Source: Clitoria ternatea (taxonomy: Eukaryota; Streptophyta; Magnoliopsida; Fabales; Fabaceae). From it: DNA of 64,000 nucleotides. Each line of letters begins with the position of its first letter. Position 1 is the stretch's first letter. The stretch covers positions 41,616,501-41,680,500 of the forward strand of contig CM075674.1 in NCBI GenBank assembly GCA_037962975.1, written 5' to 3'. The notes under the pieces were generated by a model, which saw only the letters and a program-made list of their open reading frames with translations, was not told where the DNA came from and did no database searches. Shown piece after piece: positions 12,101 to 21,631 of this stretch. A program made the position numbers and the translations under genes.

Positions 12101-14228
12101 GCCACCAATCAGTCCATCAAGTGGAGGAAGAAGAAGAAGGAGACAAAAAGGAAGCACCAGGGAAACAAGGTGTAACCCAGCTTCCATAACATACAGCCAC
12201 ACGCTGTTCCTCTTCACAACCACTCTGCTCAACACACACATATTCTACTCAAGTGCTACTCAGTCTTTGAGTAGAAGGGAAAAGATAAAGAATAACAGTA
12301 AGAAGAAGGAGACGAAGCAGAGAGTGAAGAAGAGTCTCCAGAGAGTCTAGAGAAAATGGAAGAATGGTTCTCATTCACAATGCACCCAAGTATATGAGCA
12401 GGGGTACGCATATAAAGTGGAAGTATTCATCATTCCAATGCTCTGTGACAGCAGTTCTCCACTCCTATCGTATTTTAATTTAATGTCCATCACCTCACCA
12501 TTAGGACTTGCCTCATCAGCCATCACTATTCCTATTGCAGCGTGATTAAAGAGAGAGAGAACCAAAGTTCACACACTCACCACAATGCACATGTGTGGTC
12601 ATTTGGCCTTATTATCATAACCATTAAAATCATTATTATTATTTCCCTCTCTCTTCCTCTCGCTCGAACGCGGGCATACCTGCTTGAGTGAGAACCGACC
12701 AGAATCCCCCTGATTACACATCACACGTCACGCTTCACAGGGGCATTCTTGCTTGAGCGAGTAGCCCACTCGCCTGGGCGAGATCGGGCCAGAGGCCCTG
12801 TAACCAACACAAAGTATTCTCGCTTAAGCGAGAGTCCCTCTCACTTGGGCGAGAATGTCAAAACCTGGGCAGAAACATGAGTCCTCAACAACCACACATA
12901 TCAAAATCCATCCAAGGCCAATTTAACTCAATTCCATACTTCATATGCCTTACAATAATTATTTAATACTTGTCTCCAATGTTCATACACAACAATTTCC
13001 ATTCTAAGTCATTTACCATATTGTTCACCTTCATAAAAATTTGGGATGTTACACGTATGAACATTTAACTGTTTTTTATGAGTTATGTAGCACAATTGGT
13101 TTTGAACCCAATCAAGAAGAATCTGTTTATATAAGATTATTTCCTTTTTCATTGATTGGTAAAGCTAAAGAATGGTTTAAATCTTGCCCACCGGGAAGTT
13201 TTGCAAACTGGTTTGATGTCGAAAGAAAATTTTTGGAAAGATTTTATTCTCCTTCAAAATACTTTGAAGTCATGACAGCCATACACTCTTTTTCTCAAAA
13301 CAATGATGAATCATTAGGAGAAACATGGGAACGATTCAAGGCACTCTTGAGAAAGTGTCCAAACCACAACTTGGATGATGTTGAAAAGGTAAGAATCGTT
13401 TACCATGGTTTATTACCTCAGTTCAAGATGATGTTAGATGCTTGTGCAGGTGGTTCTTTAATGAACAAAACTGTAGAGGAAGCAATTGAAATATTGGAAT
13501 CAATGTCTATTAGTGACCGTCAAACAAAAAATGAAAGAGGTAATGTACAGAGGAAGCCAGGTATGCTCGAATTGGGAGTGAATGATGCAGTATTGGCTCA
13601 GCAAAAATTGTTGACCCAACAAATTGAAGCCATGAGCAAGCAATTAGAGAAACTTCAAATTGCTCAAATAACATCACCACCCCCCGCTCAAGTGAAACAA
13701 TGTATGCATTGCATGGGTGAACAACCATGTGGTTATTGTGCCCCTGACAGAAATGAGCAAGAGTAAGCCAATTTTCTGAACCATCAAAGAATACCATTGG
13801 GTAACTTCCCTTTCAATTATGGTAATTCTTTTCCTAACAATTTTCAACAGGGATGGCAGAATCAGAATTCTGGCTGGAGGCAAGATGTTGGACCTTCTAA
13901 TAGACCTCCTAACAATCAATTTAAGTCACAACAATCACAAATTGACAATGCGAGATTGACAAGGATTGAGGAATCTATCCAACAGTTATTGCAATTTATG
14001 AAGACAAATGAAGCTGCCAGGAAAGCATCAGACATACAAATGGGTCAGCTTGCAAAAGAAATAGCTGAATTGAAAAATTCTGGGTTTACTACAAACACTC
14101 AAAACCCAAGGGAACAATGTAATGCTGTTTCTTCTGAAAATGGTAATGTTGTGAAAATTGATTGTAAAGAAAAGAATGAGAAAAAGAAAGAAGAAGAAGA
14201 AAAAGAAAATAAAAAAATAAAAAAATGA
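9108..14228 (+). pseudogene. gag of element A, interrupted by a 3.6-kb solo LTR
   Basis: The coding pieces are 9108-9422 and 13054-14228, split by the insertion at 9423-13053. The first piece runs from the start region (MQTRSTAGKIYFDPE) to GLNHEEPY. The second resumes with EHLTVFYELC and holds the retrotransposon gag core (FPFSLIGKAKEWFKSC, WERFKALLRKCPNH), then a Cys/His-poor tail and a Lys/Glu-rich end. In element B the two pieces are contiguous, which proves the insertion. An in-frame TAA after RNEQE (13764-13766) is also present in B, so it was inherited from a common source. Frame continues to 14228. The gag protein would form the particle coat; this copy cannot. Confidence 0.85.
9423..13053. 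mobile_element. Solo LTR (3.6 kb) of a long-LTR gypsy-like family, inserted in gag of element A
   Basis: Starts TGTGACAACC, ends GGGATGTTACA, with CGTAT duplicated at 9418-9422 and 13054-13058. Element B provides the empty site. No pol or gag coding is seen inside; the open frames present, such as one of 194 codons at 11766-12350, look like chance. It has dozens of actcgg motifs (9900-11560) and several CTCGCTnnAGCGAG palindromes (9890-9950, 12655-12860). Stretches such as GAGCCGGCCAAGGCTT (about 11108) are shared with the solo LTR at 53079-55634. A second LTR-like start, TGTAACACCC, sits at about 9548, so the first 125 bp may be a separate or rearranged piece. Strand is not assigned because the termini are nearly symmetrical. 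Confidence 0.8.
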
Positions 14229-14241
14229 AAAAGAAAAAAAT

Positions 14242-14679
14242 ATGCAAGAGCCAGTGAATGAAGAGCAAGAAACAAACTGTACTACCATCATAACTCTGAA
14301 AAAATGTAAAGATCCGGGGAGTTTCACCATTCCTGTAACTATTGGAAATATCAACATCAGGAATGCTTTGTTAGATTTAGGGGCGAACATCAATTTAATG
14401 CCTCTAGATTTAATAAAGCGCATTGGTGAATTTGAGCTAAAAGAAGCTAAGACAAACTTACAGTTTACCGATCGCTCTGTCAAGAAGCCCACGGGGATTG
14501 TGGAAGATGTATTGGTAAAGGTTGATAAGTACCACTTCAGGGTTGACTTTGTGGTACTGGATATGAAGGAGGATACTAAGATCCCCCTGATCCTAGGAAA
14601 ACCTTTCATGAAGACTGTAAAGATAAAAGTAGATGTTGATCAAAGTATGGTTGCAGTCAAAGTTTATGAAGAAGAGTAG
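14242..14679 (+). pseudogene. Retroviral-type aspartic protease of element A, C-terminally cut by a junction
   Basis: 145 codons, in a different frame from gag. The active-site block is DLGANINLMP at residues 45-54 (D-L-G, the form usual for this plant group, rather than D-S/T-G). A flap-side region and PLILGKPFMKT follow near residues 114-124. The sister protein in B continues about 70 residues past VKVYEEE, whereas here a TAG follows at once. That stop lies in DNA joined from the opposite strand, so A's protease domain is complete or nearly so but its polyprotein is cut. Expected role is Gag maturation. Confidence 0.85.
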
Positions 14680-14743
14680 ATGTTGATAAAAAAAATATTT
14701 ACCACGATAATTAAAAATTTGCTGTTTTCCTGAAACAATTCAA

Positions 14744-14768
14744 TCCCCGACGACGGCGCTAGAAAACT
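14744..14768 (-). other. Extra primer-binding-site fragment outside the 3' LTR of element B
   Basis: On the minus strand the LTR 16338-14769 is followed by AGTTTTC-like DNA and a PBS, TAGCGCCGTCGTCGGGGA (14761-14744), then gag leader to 14688. A 3' LTR should be followed by host DNA, not by a PBS. See the finding on this junction. Confidence 0.8.
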
Positions 14769-16338
14769 TGTTAACCCGGCGATAACGTCTGAACCGTTTG
14801 TTTCTACCACCGGGTTGTTAATTGGCAAGCGCACCAATCGTTTGTAGTTTTCAAAATTTAGATATCGTTCCACTGGGATTGAAAGTCCAATAACAACAGT
14901 AATTTTCTATTCACTAAGGTAAATGTGAAGAAAGTTATGGACAAAAGAATGATTTATATACAATTCATACAATATTCATAAGATATCATGGTTGAGTTGT
15001 TCATGAGATAAAAAGAAAATAAAAATCTATCTAAAAAGTTGAGTTGCAATCTAGAATAGGTAAGATACTTGAGATAAACACAGATAAACAAATTATGTTG
15101 GAAATTGGATCCCTAATCTAGAATAACAATGAGGAATTCAAGACATGCATATTTAATCATCAAGTTTCATGTCATTGCAGCTTAAAATCATTATAACCGA
15201 TCCCTCGTGATATAAATTCTAAGAATTCACCGTAAAGTCCGATCCCTCGTGAGCTTTCTCAGTAAAAACTTGCATTAAGACCCGGCCTTATGGCAACAAT
15301 GGTTGACAACACCTATAGAATTGAGATACCAAGGGTATCTAACTTTTACTTTCGTCAAAACAAGTTTCAATACAGCATGAATAATCATTCTCCCGTTTGA
15401 CATTCATACTAATAAAACAAGTTTCAATACACATGAAAATCATTCTCCCGTTTGACGTTCATATTAATAAAAGGTTGAAATACTAACATTGACTTGAATC
15501 ATAAACATGCAGAGGTCGAATTCACAACATTATACTCAATAGATTAGTTCACCATTTCCAACATAAACAAATTAGTTACACATGGTGAAAGTAAAAACAA
15601 CACTTACAGAGTTTGACATTACGAAGACGATGGAAACTTCACGATACAACAATCACAATACACCAAAACACACTCAAGTATCTAGAAAACTATTCTAGAA
15701 CTACAACTCACAAAAGAAGTACTCAAAGTTGAGTACAAAGAGAGAAAAGAAGAGAAGTGAATGAGAATGGGATATCTTGAATGGTGTTGGATGGCCCTAT
15801 TTATAGGGCTGAGTAAGGGTGCTGACGCTACGCGTCCGTGTGACACTACGCGTCAGGCCCCTGACTTAGCTTCCATTAAACAGCTGATAATGGCCACTTC
15901 AAATTATTAAATTTTGATCATGCTTGGCCACTTGGATGTGTTTCCACTGTATTTTGGCCATTTGTGCTTAGTGGGGTGGCCCTTGGTGCTGAGTGGGGTG
16001 GCCATTATTGGGTCAAAGCTGAGTGCTTGGCCAAGTTGGATATGGAGTCCACGCAGCACTGACGCTACGCTTGACTGTGACGCGTAGCGTCAGCATCCAA
16101 ATTCAGAGTCCACGCTACGCGTGGGATTGATGCTACGCGTCAGATCCTCCAGTATAATTTTCTCTTGAATTCTTTACTTTTTCACTGCAAAACTAGAGAA
16201 AATTGATCAAGGGCAGATTATTTCCAACAACATCCATTTATTGAATTAAAAACCTAATTTTCTAACAATTTAACCAAATTTTTATTTATTTTTTAAAATT
16301 TTTTATTAAAATATTTATTGTAAATTTGAGGACTAACA
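14769..16338 (-). repeat. 3' LTR of element B (reversed), with PBS on its outer side
   Basis: 1570 bp, plus strand TGTTAACC...GGACTAACA. Same family as the LTRs of A. Motif clusters ACGCTACGCGT occur at 15825-15855 and 16060-16145, and a reversed TATA box at about 15798. Its inner side at 16339 has the PPT, its outer side has a PBS. Confidence 0.9.
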
Positions 16339-17482
16339 AATACCCCCAACTTGAGACATCGCTCGTCCTCGAGCAAGAGAGAAAAATAAAAAATTTGAAA
16401 TTAAATTTTTAAGTTAGTCCGAGAATTTACCACAAAAAGTAATTACACAATTTACCATTTGAAATAATCAATTATAGCCATCTAATATAACAAAGGTTTA
16501 ATGATAAAATTCTTTATAATATTTTATTAACATACCAAGCATAATTTCAGGCTTACCTCTCCAAGTGTTTATCTCAATGCAATTGGTAACCTGTTTCACT
16601 CAACCAATCATAAAATCAAATGAATTTAATTTTGATTTTCCTCTAATCAATGGTTGGTTATACAGAGTTAATTCAGAAATCACAAGGTCTTTTTACGGGT
16701 TGTAATGAGGCTTGGCTTACAAGAATCAATGGTTTTTCTTGGAATTCAAAAACCTGAAATCATAAAAGAGCATTTTATAATTCTTAGGCTTTCTCTTGGC
16801 CCAAACTTCTCATTTTCTTTTATTGGTGAAAAATAAATACCCCCAACTTGATTCTTTTCACTATTTTTGACTTTTCTTTTTCATACTTTATTTTCTTTTG
16901 AAAAGAATCAAGTTGCTTATTTTCACTCCCCATTTTTGTAAGAACATTTATTTCGACTGCTCTTTTAATCAATCAAGTATAGGGAATGGTTAAAACAAAT
17001 TTAGGTTTTAAGGGTACCAAAGAATTTATTTTAGGCTCAAATTGGCTTTCAAAGGATAAAATAATTTTTACCAAGGTAAGCTGTTTGGCCCAAAGTTTCT
17101 TTTCACCAATAAATGTGCCTTGATCATTTTCCTGAATTCTCTGTACAACAACACAAATCAAAGATTAAAGCAAAATCAATTCGAATGAAGTTATGTCGAT
17201 TAAACCCTCAAGTGTTTAACAAGATCTCTCAACTTACCGGGTTATTGAAATTTGCTTGATAGTTAATAAACTTATTGTAATTAAATTTATCAAAAATCCT
17301 AAGTTATAAAAGAATTAATAATTGGTTTTACAAAATTGGTTTTATTGTGTAAAAATGTTAAGTGAATAAATTAACTTTCTAACAAAAATTTGATTATTTT
17401 TTTGGATTTTTCATGCAAAAACATAATTATACAAGATTAAACATACCACATAATAAAAGATATAATATAATCCAAAATAATA
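16339..17482 (-). other. 3' untranslated region and polypurine tract of element B
   Basis: No gene. The PPT is the reverse of AATACCCCCAACTT at 16339-16352. The rest is AT-rich and collinear, in reverse, with 33260-34445 of element A. The 62-codon open frame at 16973-17161 has a clear counterpart at 33647-33835 in A, but conservation by shared descent is expected, so I do not call it a gene. Confidence 0.75.
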
Positions 17483-18094
17483 TCAATGTAAACATGAAAC
17501 TAACAATAAAAAGGTGCAAAAGATAACACCATCAATCCTCCATCTGGTCATCATCCTCCTCCTCCTCATCAGCATCACCATCAATATCAGCCTGTGCTCC
17601 AGAAGTGGAAGCTCGCACTGCTGCACAAAATAGTCTCTGTTCACTAGAACTTTAGGGACTCTCCCTGAAGAACTAGTGAACTCTGGTGAAGGTACAATGA
17701 CTCCCTGCCTCCTCAGTAAGGCAGATATGATAAGAGGAAATGGAATGGGGCGGTTCACTTTATACCCAAGGGCATAAAAGTGAATCTGCTCAGATATAAG
17801 CTCAGCGATGTCGATGGTATGGCCCTGAAGAATAGAAAAGAGAAGGCAACAACGTTCAACTGGAAGAGATGAGAGGTGGGTGACAGGAGTGATGTTATGA
17901 AGCATGAAGTGGGACCAAGCCTGGGCTAGAGGGGTCAGCTGGGTCTTCAGGAGGTTAGATGGACTCCTTCCAACCTTACTTAGGTTGAAAAAGATTCCAT
18001 CTTTGCTCAAGAAATGAGCAACCTCCTCGAGGGAGTATCCTAACTCTCCCTCAGTAGCAACCTTGTTTCTGTTTTCCTTCCAGAAATAAGTATC
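17483..18094 (-). pseudogene. Plant-transposon-protein ORF of element B, C-terminal part
   Basis: The ORF continues the frame of 27270-27716 once the copia and one GTATC copy are removed. The segment contains FLSKDGIFFNLSKVG, PLAQAWSHFMLHN, HLSSLPVERCCLL and KVNRPIPFPLIISALLRRQG. This resembles the domain often annotated as 'putative plant transposon protein' in RT-less gypsy derivatives and plant gene-like repeats; its biochemical role is unknown. It lies between the protease and the PPT, the place where an env-like or extra ORF sits in some Tat/Athila relatives. A second copy is in A at 32782-33085. It is split only by the copia insertion, so it may have been open when the copia arrived. 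Confidence 0.7.
18090..18094. repeat. Target site duplication GTATC of the copia element, left copy
   Basis: GTATC precedes the 5' LTR start TGTATTTG; the second copy is at 27265-27269. Confidence 0.93.
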
Positions 18095-18348
18095 TGTATT
18101 TGTATGTTGATGTAGGTTTTGATAATGACACAACAAATGAAGGATCAAGATCAAACATATATATTTATGGATGAATTAATTATGTTTGATGAGGCAAAAT
18201 TGATGAAATGGTTTAAGGCATTTAAAGAAGCTCAAATTTGGTGAAATAAATTTATCAAAGTGCCTAAGGATCAAAGGTTTGGAACTAAGATTCATTAAAT
18301 ATCAAAAAGGGGTGAAACAAAGTGCTGGAATGTATGCAACAGACACTT

Positions 18349-18604
18349 GAATCGATTCACATGGCAAGGCATAATGACATGAATCGATTCCTACGAATTG
18401 AATGGCCCAGGAAGTGAAAAATCAAAGCATGAATCGATTCCTCCTTGTAATGAATCGATTCATACGGTTCAAATTGGCCCAGGATGTGTTTTTTAACAGA
18501 ATGAATCGATTCCTCTCTTCTTTGAATCGATTCACGCGTGGATGTTTGCCCAGTAACTCAAATTTAATGACTTGAATCGATTCATATGCCATAAGAATCG
18601 ATTC
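18349..18604 (+). promoter_or_regulatory. Array of eight GAATCGATTC palindromes in the copia 5' LTR
   Basis: Starts at 18349, 18381, 18431, 18452, 18503, 18524, 18574 and 18595. The last six form three pairs 21 bp apart repeating every 71-72 bp. They lie about 300-550 bp upstream of the LTR TATA box. A regulatory role is inferred from position and regularity only. The identical array is in the 3' LTR at about 25863-26118. Confidence 0.8.
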
Positions 18605-18901
18605 ATGAGGCTGTCAGAAGGTAGAAACATGTGCAGACTCCAATTCCCTTTCGGTTTAATCAAAATGGAAAGCCCAAGGCAAGGTTCCATGCTTTGTCCC
18701 TTTCCACATGCATGTGTTACATTGAAAATGCAATTAAATTAAATATTATACAAACATGCTTCTTGATGCACATGCAATATTCTCTTGGAGACACTAAAAG
18801 GTTTATTGAAATTGGAATGCCAAGTTGAATGAAGACACACATGCCTAACACTTCAAGCTCCCAAGGAATTAAATATTACACATGCCATGCCTCATGGAGC
18901 C

Positions 18902-18909
18902 TATAAATA
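18902..18909 (+). promoter_or_regulatory. TATA box of the copia 5' LTR
   Basis: TATAAATA in CCTATAAATAGAG, a good plant TATA box; the 3' LTR copy is at 26416-26423. Confidence 0.75.
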
Positions 18910-19771
18910 GAGAAGGAGTTGAAGGCAAAACTTGCACCAAGCATTTGAAGCATTTCCATTTGCTTTCTTCCTCCTCCATTCTCTTGCTCTTCTACTTACT
19001 CTCTTTATTCTTTGATTGGTATAATTCTTGAGAGTTAATTTGTGGGAAGATTATATTTGTGTACTTAACTTGCATATCCTCTCTTTGAGAGTTACTATCT
19101 TGTGTAAGCTTTAAACTTGTATATCCACTCTAGTGAGAGAGTTTCCTTGTACACTTAAACACTAAACTTCATAGAAGCTTTGGGTTGGGTTTCAACCTTG
19201 TAATTGTGAGATTGAGAGATTGGGTGGGGTGCCCTTGTACTTGTGAGGATTGGATTCTTGAGTGTGGGACACTAGGAAGTTGCAATTGCTCAAAGTGTAT
19301 CTCTAATCTACAATAGTGGAAATCCTCTAAGTGGGTTGCTTAGAGGCGAGACGTACACCGGCGTGGTGGAACTCGTATACATCGGTTTGCAAATCTTTCT
19401 TCCCTTAACTCATTTACTTTGTGCACTTAATTTGTTTGCTTAAATTCCTTGCTTTATTAATTTGACTAAGTGCATGATACATTAAGTTGAAACCTTTTTA
19501 ATAACATTGTTGAACTTGGACTTAAGCATTTCTTTTGAATCAATCTTTCTAAAGTCCTATAAATTGCTTTGTAACTAAATTGATTCATTGTTCAAACTCT
19601 TTAAGTAGTTATTAGTTTGTCTTGTGTATAATTTGTTGCTTCTTGTTATCTAATTTATTATCTTAAGTATACATAGTGACAAAAGAATCAATTTCAAGAG
19701 CATTCCAAAGAAAATTTTTTAATACTCAATTCACCCCCCTCTTGAGTAATTGAGACCACTTGGTTAACAAG

Positions 19772-19783
19772 TGGTATCAGAGC
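19772..19783 (+). other. Primer binding site of the copia element (initiator Met-tRNA)
   Basis: TGGTATCAGAGC, two bases after the LTR end, the standard plant copia PBS complementary to the initiator methionine tRNA 3' end. Confidence 0.95.
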
Positions 19784-19825
19784 TTGACTCTTGGAAAATC
19801 AAGCTTAACGGCTTCAAGAGAACAA

Positions 19826-21619
19826 ATGGCCTCAACCTCATATAACATGTTTCCCGAGGGTGGTGCTACAAATCGACCTCCCGCTTTTAATAGTGAGGGT
19901 TATGCTTTTTGGAAAGCAAGAATGAAAATTTTTGTACAATCAATAGATTTAAGAGTGTGGAATGCTATTGAAAATGGTCCCTTTATACCTATGCATATTG
20001 TGGATGATAAACAAGTTGAAAAGCCTATGGACATTTGGTCTAGTGAAGAAGAAAAGAAAGTGCAATATGGTTATAAGGCAAAAAATCTTATTACTTCGGC
20101 CTTAGGTCCCGATGAATTCTTTAGAGTAATAACATGTAAAACGGCTAAAGAGATGTGGGATACTTTACAAGTAACCCATGAAGGTACCAATGATGTTAAA
20201 GACTCTAAGATTAGTACATTAACTAGTCAATATGAGTGCTTTAGGCTAAATTCAAATGAATCAATTGTTGATATGCAAAAACGTTTTACACTTATTATAA
20301 ATCAACTCATTACACTTGGAAAGACTTATACTAATAAAGAGCTTATTCACAAAGTATTGAAAAGTCTTAATAGGGAATGGCAACCATTAGTCACGGCCAT
20401 CAAACAATCGCCTAGCATCAATGAAATGTCTCTTGCTACACTATTTGGTAAGTTGCAAGAACAAGAACAAGAGCTAAAAGAATTGAAGATGGCGGAAGAA
20501 GAAGAGAAAGTCTCCAAAAAGAAAGGACTAGCTCTCAAAGCTACTTCAATAGTTGAAGATGAAACCGAGAGTGATCTTGACGAAGATGAAGAGTTAAGCC
20601 TATTTGTAAGAAGGTTTGGAAAGCTCATGAAGAACAAACGCTTTCAAAGGAACTTCAAATCACAAGGTAAGAAATCTATACCTAAAGAAAATTCTATTTC
20701 ACCAACTTGTTTTGAATGTGGAAAGGAAGGACATTTCAAAGTGGATTGTCCAAATCTCAAAAAGAAACACAAGGATCAAAAAGGAAAAAGGAGAGCATAC
20801 ATAGCATGGGATGAAAATGAGGTGAGTAGTTCGGACGAATCCGAAAATGAAGAAGCAAACCTTTGTCTCATGGCCAATCAACAAGATGAAGAAAATGAGG
20901 TAAACTTTCATGACTTAGAAAAGGATGAATTACTTGATGTTCTTGATGATTTGTATGATAAATTCACCAAAGTATCTAATAAGCTTAAATTATCTAGAAA
21001 AACTAGTAATACTCTAGAAATGCATCTCATGGAAGTATGTAAAGAGAATGAATCTTTAAAAGAAGAGTTAGCAAATGTTCAAACATGCTCTAGGACCAAA
21101 CCTTGTGAGTTTTTAAAGAAATGTGATATGCTAGAAACTAAGGTTTTGGACTTGAATAAAACTCTTGAAAAGCTTACAAATGATAGAAACAATATAAATG
21201 ATCAAGCATGCTCTAAGGTTAAACCATGTGATTTTGCAAAAAGATGCATTATGTTAGAAACCAAGGTTGTAGACCTAAATAGGACACTAGAAAAGTTCAC
21301 TAATGGAAGAGATAATTTGAATATCCTACTTGGGCAACAAAAATGCATGTTTAGTAAAACCGGCTTGGGATATGACCAAGAACATAGCAATCACAAAATG
21401 GAAAAACACTATAAAAATTTCTTTGTACCTCCAAGCGAATCCTCCTCACCTTTTATAAAATGCAATCATTGTGGTTTCAAAGGACATAGTGCTTATAAGT
21501 GTAATGTTAGAAAACTAGGACCAAAAGTAATGAGAAAAGTATGGGTTCCTAAAGGAACATTTTCACAAACTAACCTACAAGGACCCAACATAAAATGGGT
21601 ACCAAGCTCTCTAACTTGA
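19826..21619 (+). CDS. copia gag polyprotein
   Basis: Start chosen at the ATG of MASTSYNMFPEGG, giving 597 residues; the open frame upstream overlaps the PBS and has no other ATG. The N-terminal half is a UBN2/DUF4219-like copia gag region (YAFWKARMKIFVQS near residue 30, WDTLQVTHEGT near 112). CCHC zinc knuckles are CFECGKEGHFKVDC at about residue 295 and CNHCGFKGHSAYKC at about 546. Between them is an acidic, coiled-coil-like stretch with a 41-residue duplication; each copy holds PC, MLETKV and LEK (nucleotides about 21086 and 21209). Product: particle coat protein that packages the RNA. It ends with TGA at 21617-21619. pol continues in the same frame after a second stop (TAG at 21629), so pol may need readthrough or separate expression. 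Confidence 0.93.
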   Translation: MASTSYNMFPEGGATNRPPAFNSEGYAFWKARMKIFVQSIDLRVWNAIENGPFIPMHIVDDKQVEKPMDIWSSEEEKKVQYGYKAKNLITSALGPDEFFRVITCKTAKEMWDTLQVTHEGTNDVKDSKISTLTSQYECFRLNSNESIVDMQKRFTLIINQLITLGKTYTNKELIHKVLKSLNREWQPLVTAIKQSPSINEMSLATLFGKLQEQEQELKELKMAEEEEKVSKKKGLALKATSIVEDETESDLDEDEELSLFVRRFGKLMKNKRFQRNFKSQGKKSIPKENSISPTCFECGKEGHFKVDCPNLKKKHKDQKGKRRAYIAWDENEVSSSDESENEEANLCLMANQQDEENEVNFHDLEKDELLDVLDDLYDKFTKVSNKLKLSRKTSNTLEMHLMEVCKENESLKEELANVQTCSRTKPCEFLKKCDMLETKVLDLNKTLEKLTNDRNNINDQACSKVKPCDFAKRCIMLETKVVDLNRTLEKFTNGRDNLNILLGQQKCMFSKTGLGYDQEHSNHKMEKHYKNFFVPPSESSSPFIKCNHCGFKGHSAYKCNVRKLGPKVMRKVWVPKGTFSQTNLQGPNIKWVPSSLT

Positions 21620-21631
21620 ATTGTTTTGTAG

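Larger units (their letters stand above)
18095..19769 (+). repeat. 5' LTR of the copia element
   Basis: 1675 bp, TGTATTTG...GTTAACA. Eight perfect GAATCGATTC palindromes occur at 18349-18604. A TATAAATA box lies at 18902-18909, followed by a CT-rich region. Confidence 0.95.

Noticed and set aside
11766..12350. A 194-codon open frame on the plus strand
   Set aside because: It lies inside the solo LTR, is low in complexity, ends in Lys/Arg-rich sequence from a purine tract, and has no recognisable domain or counterpart in the related LTR at 53079-55634.
14028..14609. A 193-codon minus-strand open frame, and its counterpart at 29232-29753 on the plus strand
   Set aside because: Both are antisense shadows of the gag tail and protease of elements A and B.
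18349..18604. CRISPR-like regular spacing of short repeats
   Set aside because: The repeat is a 10-bp palindrome in a plant LTR, the spacers are themselves repeated, and the array is duplicated in the second LTR.
19772..19783. tRNA-like sequence
   Set aside because: It is only the primer binding site complementary to the Met-tRNA end; no cloverleaf follows.
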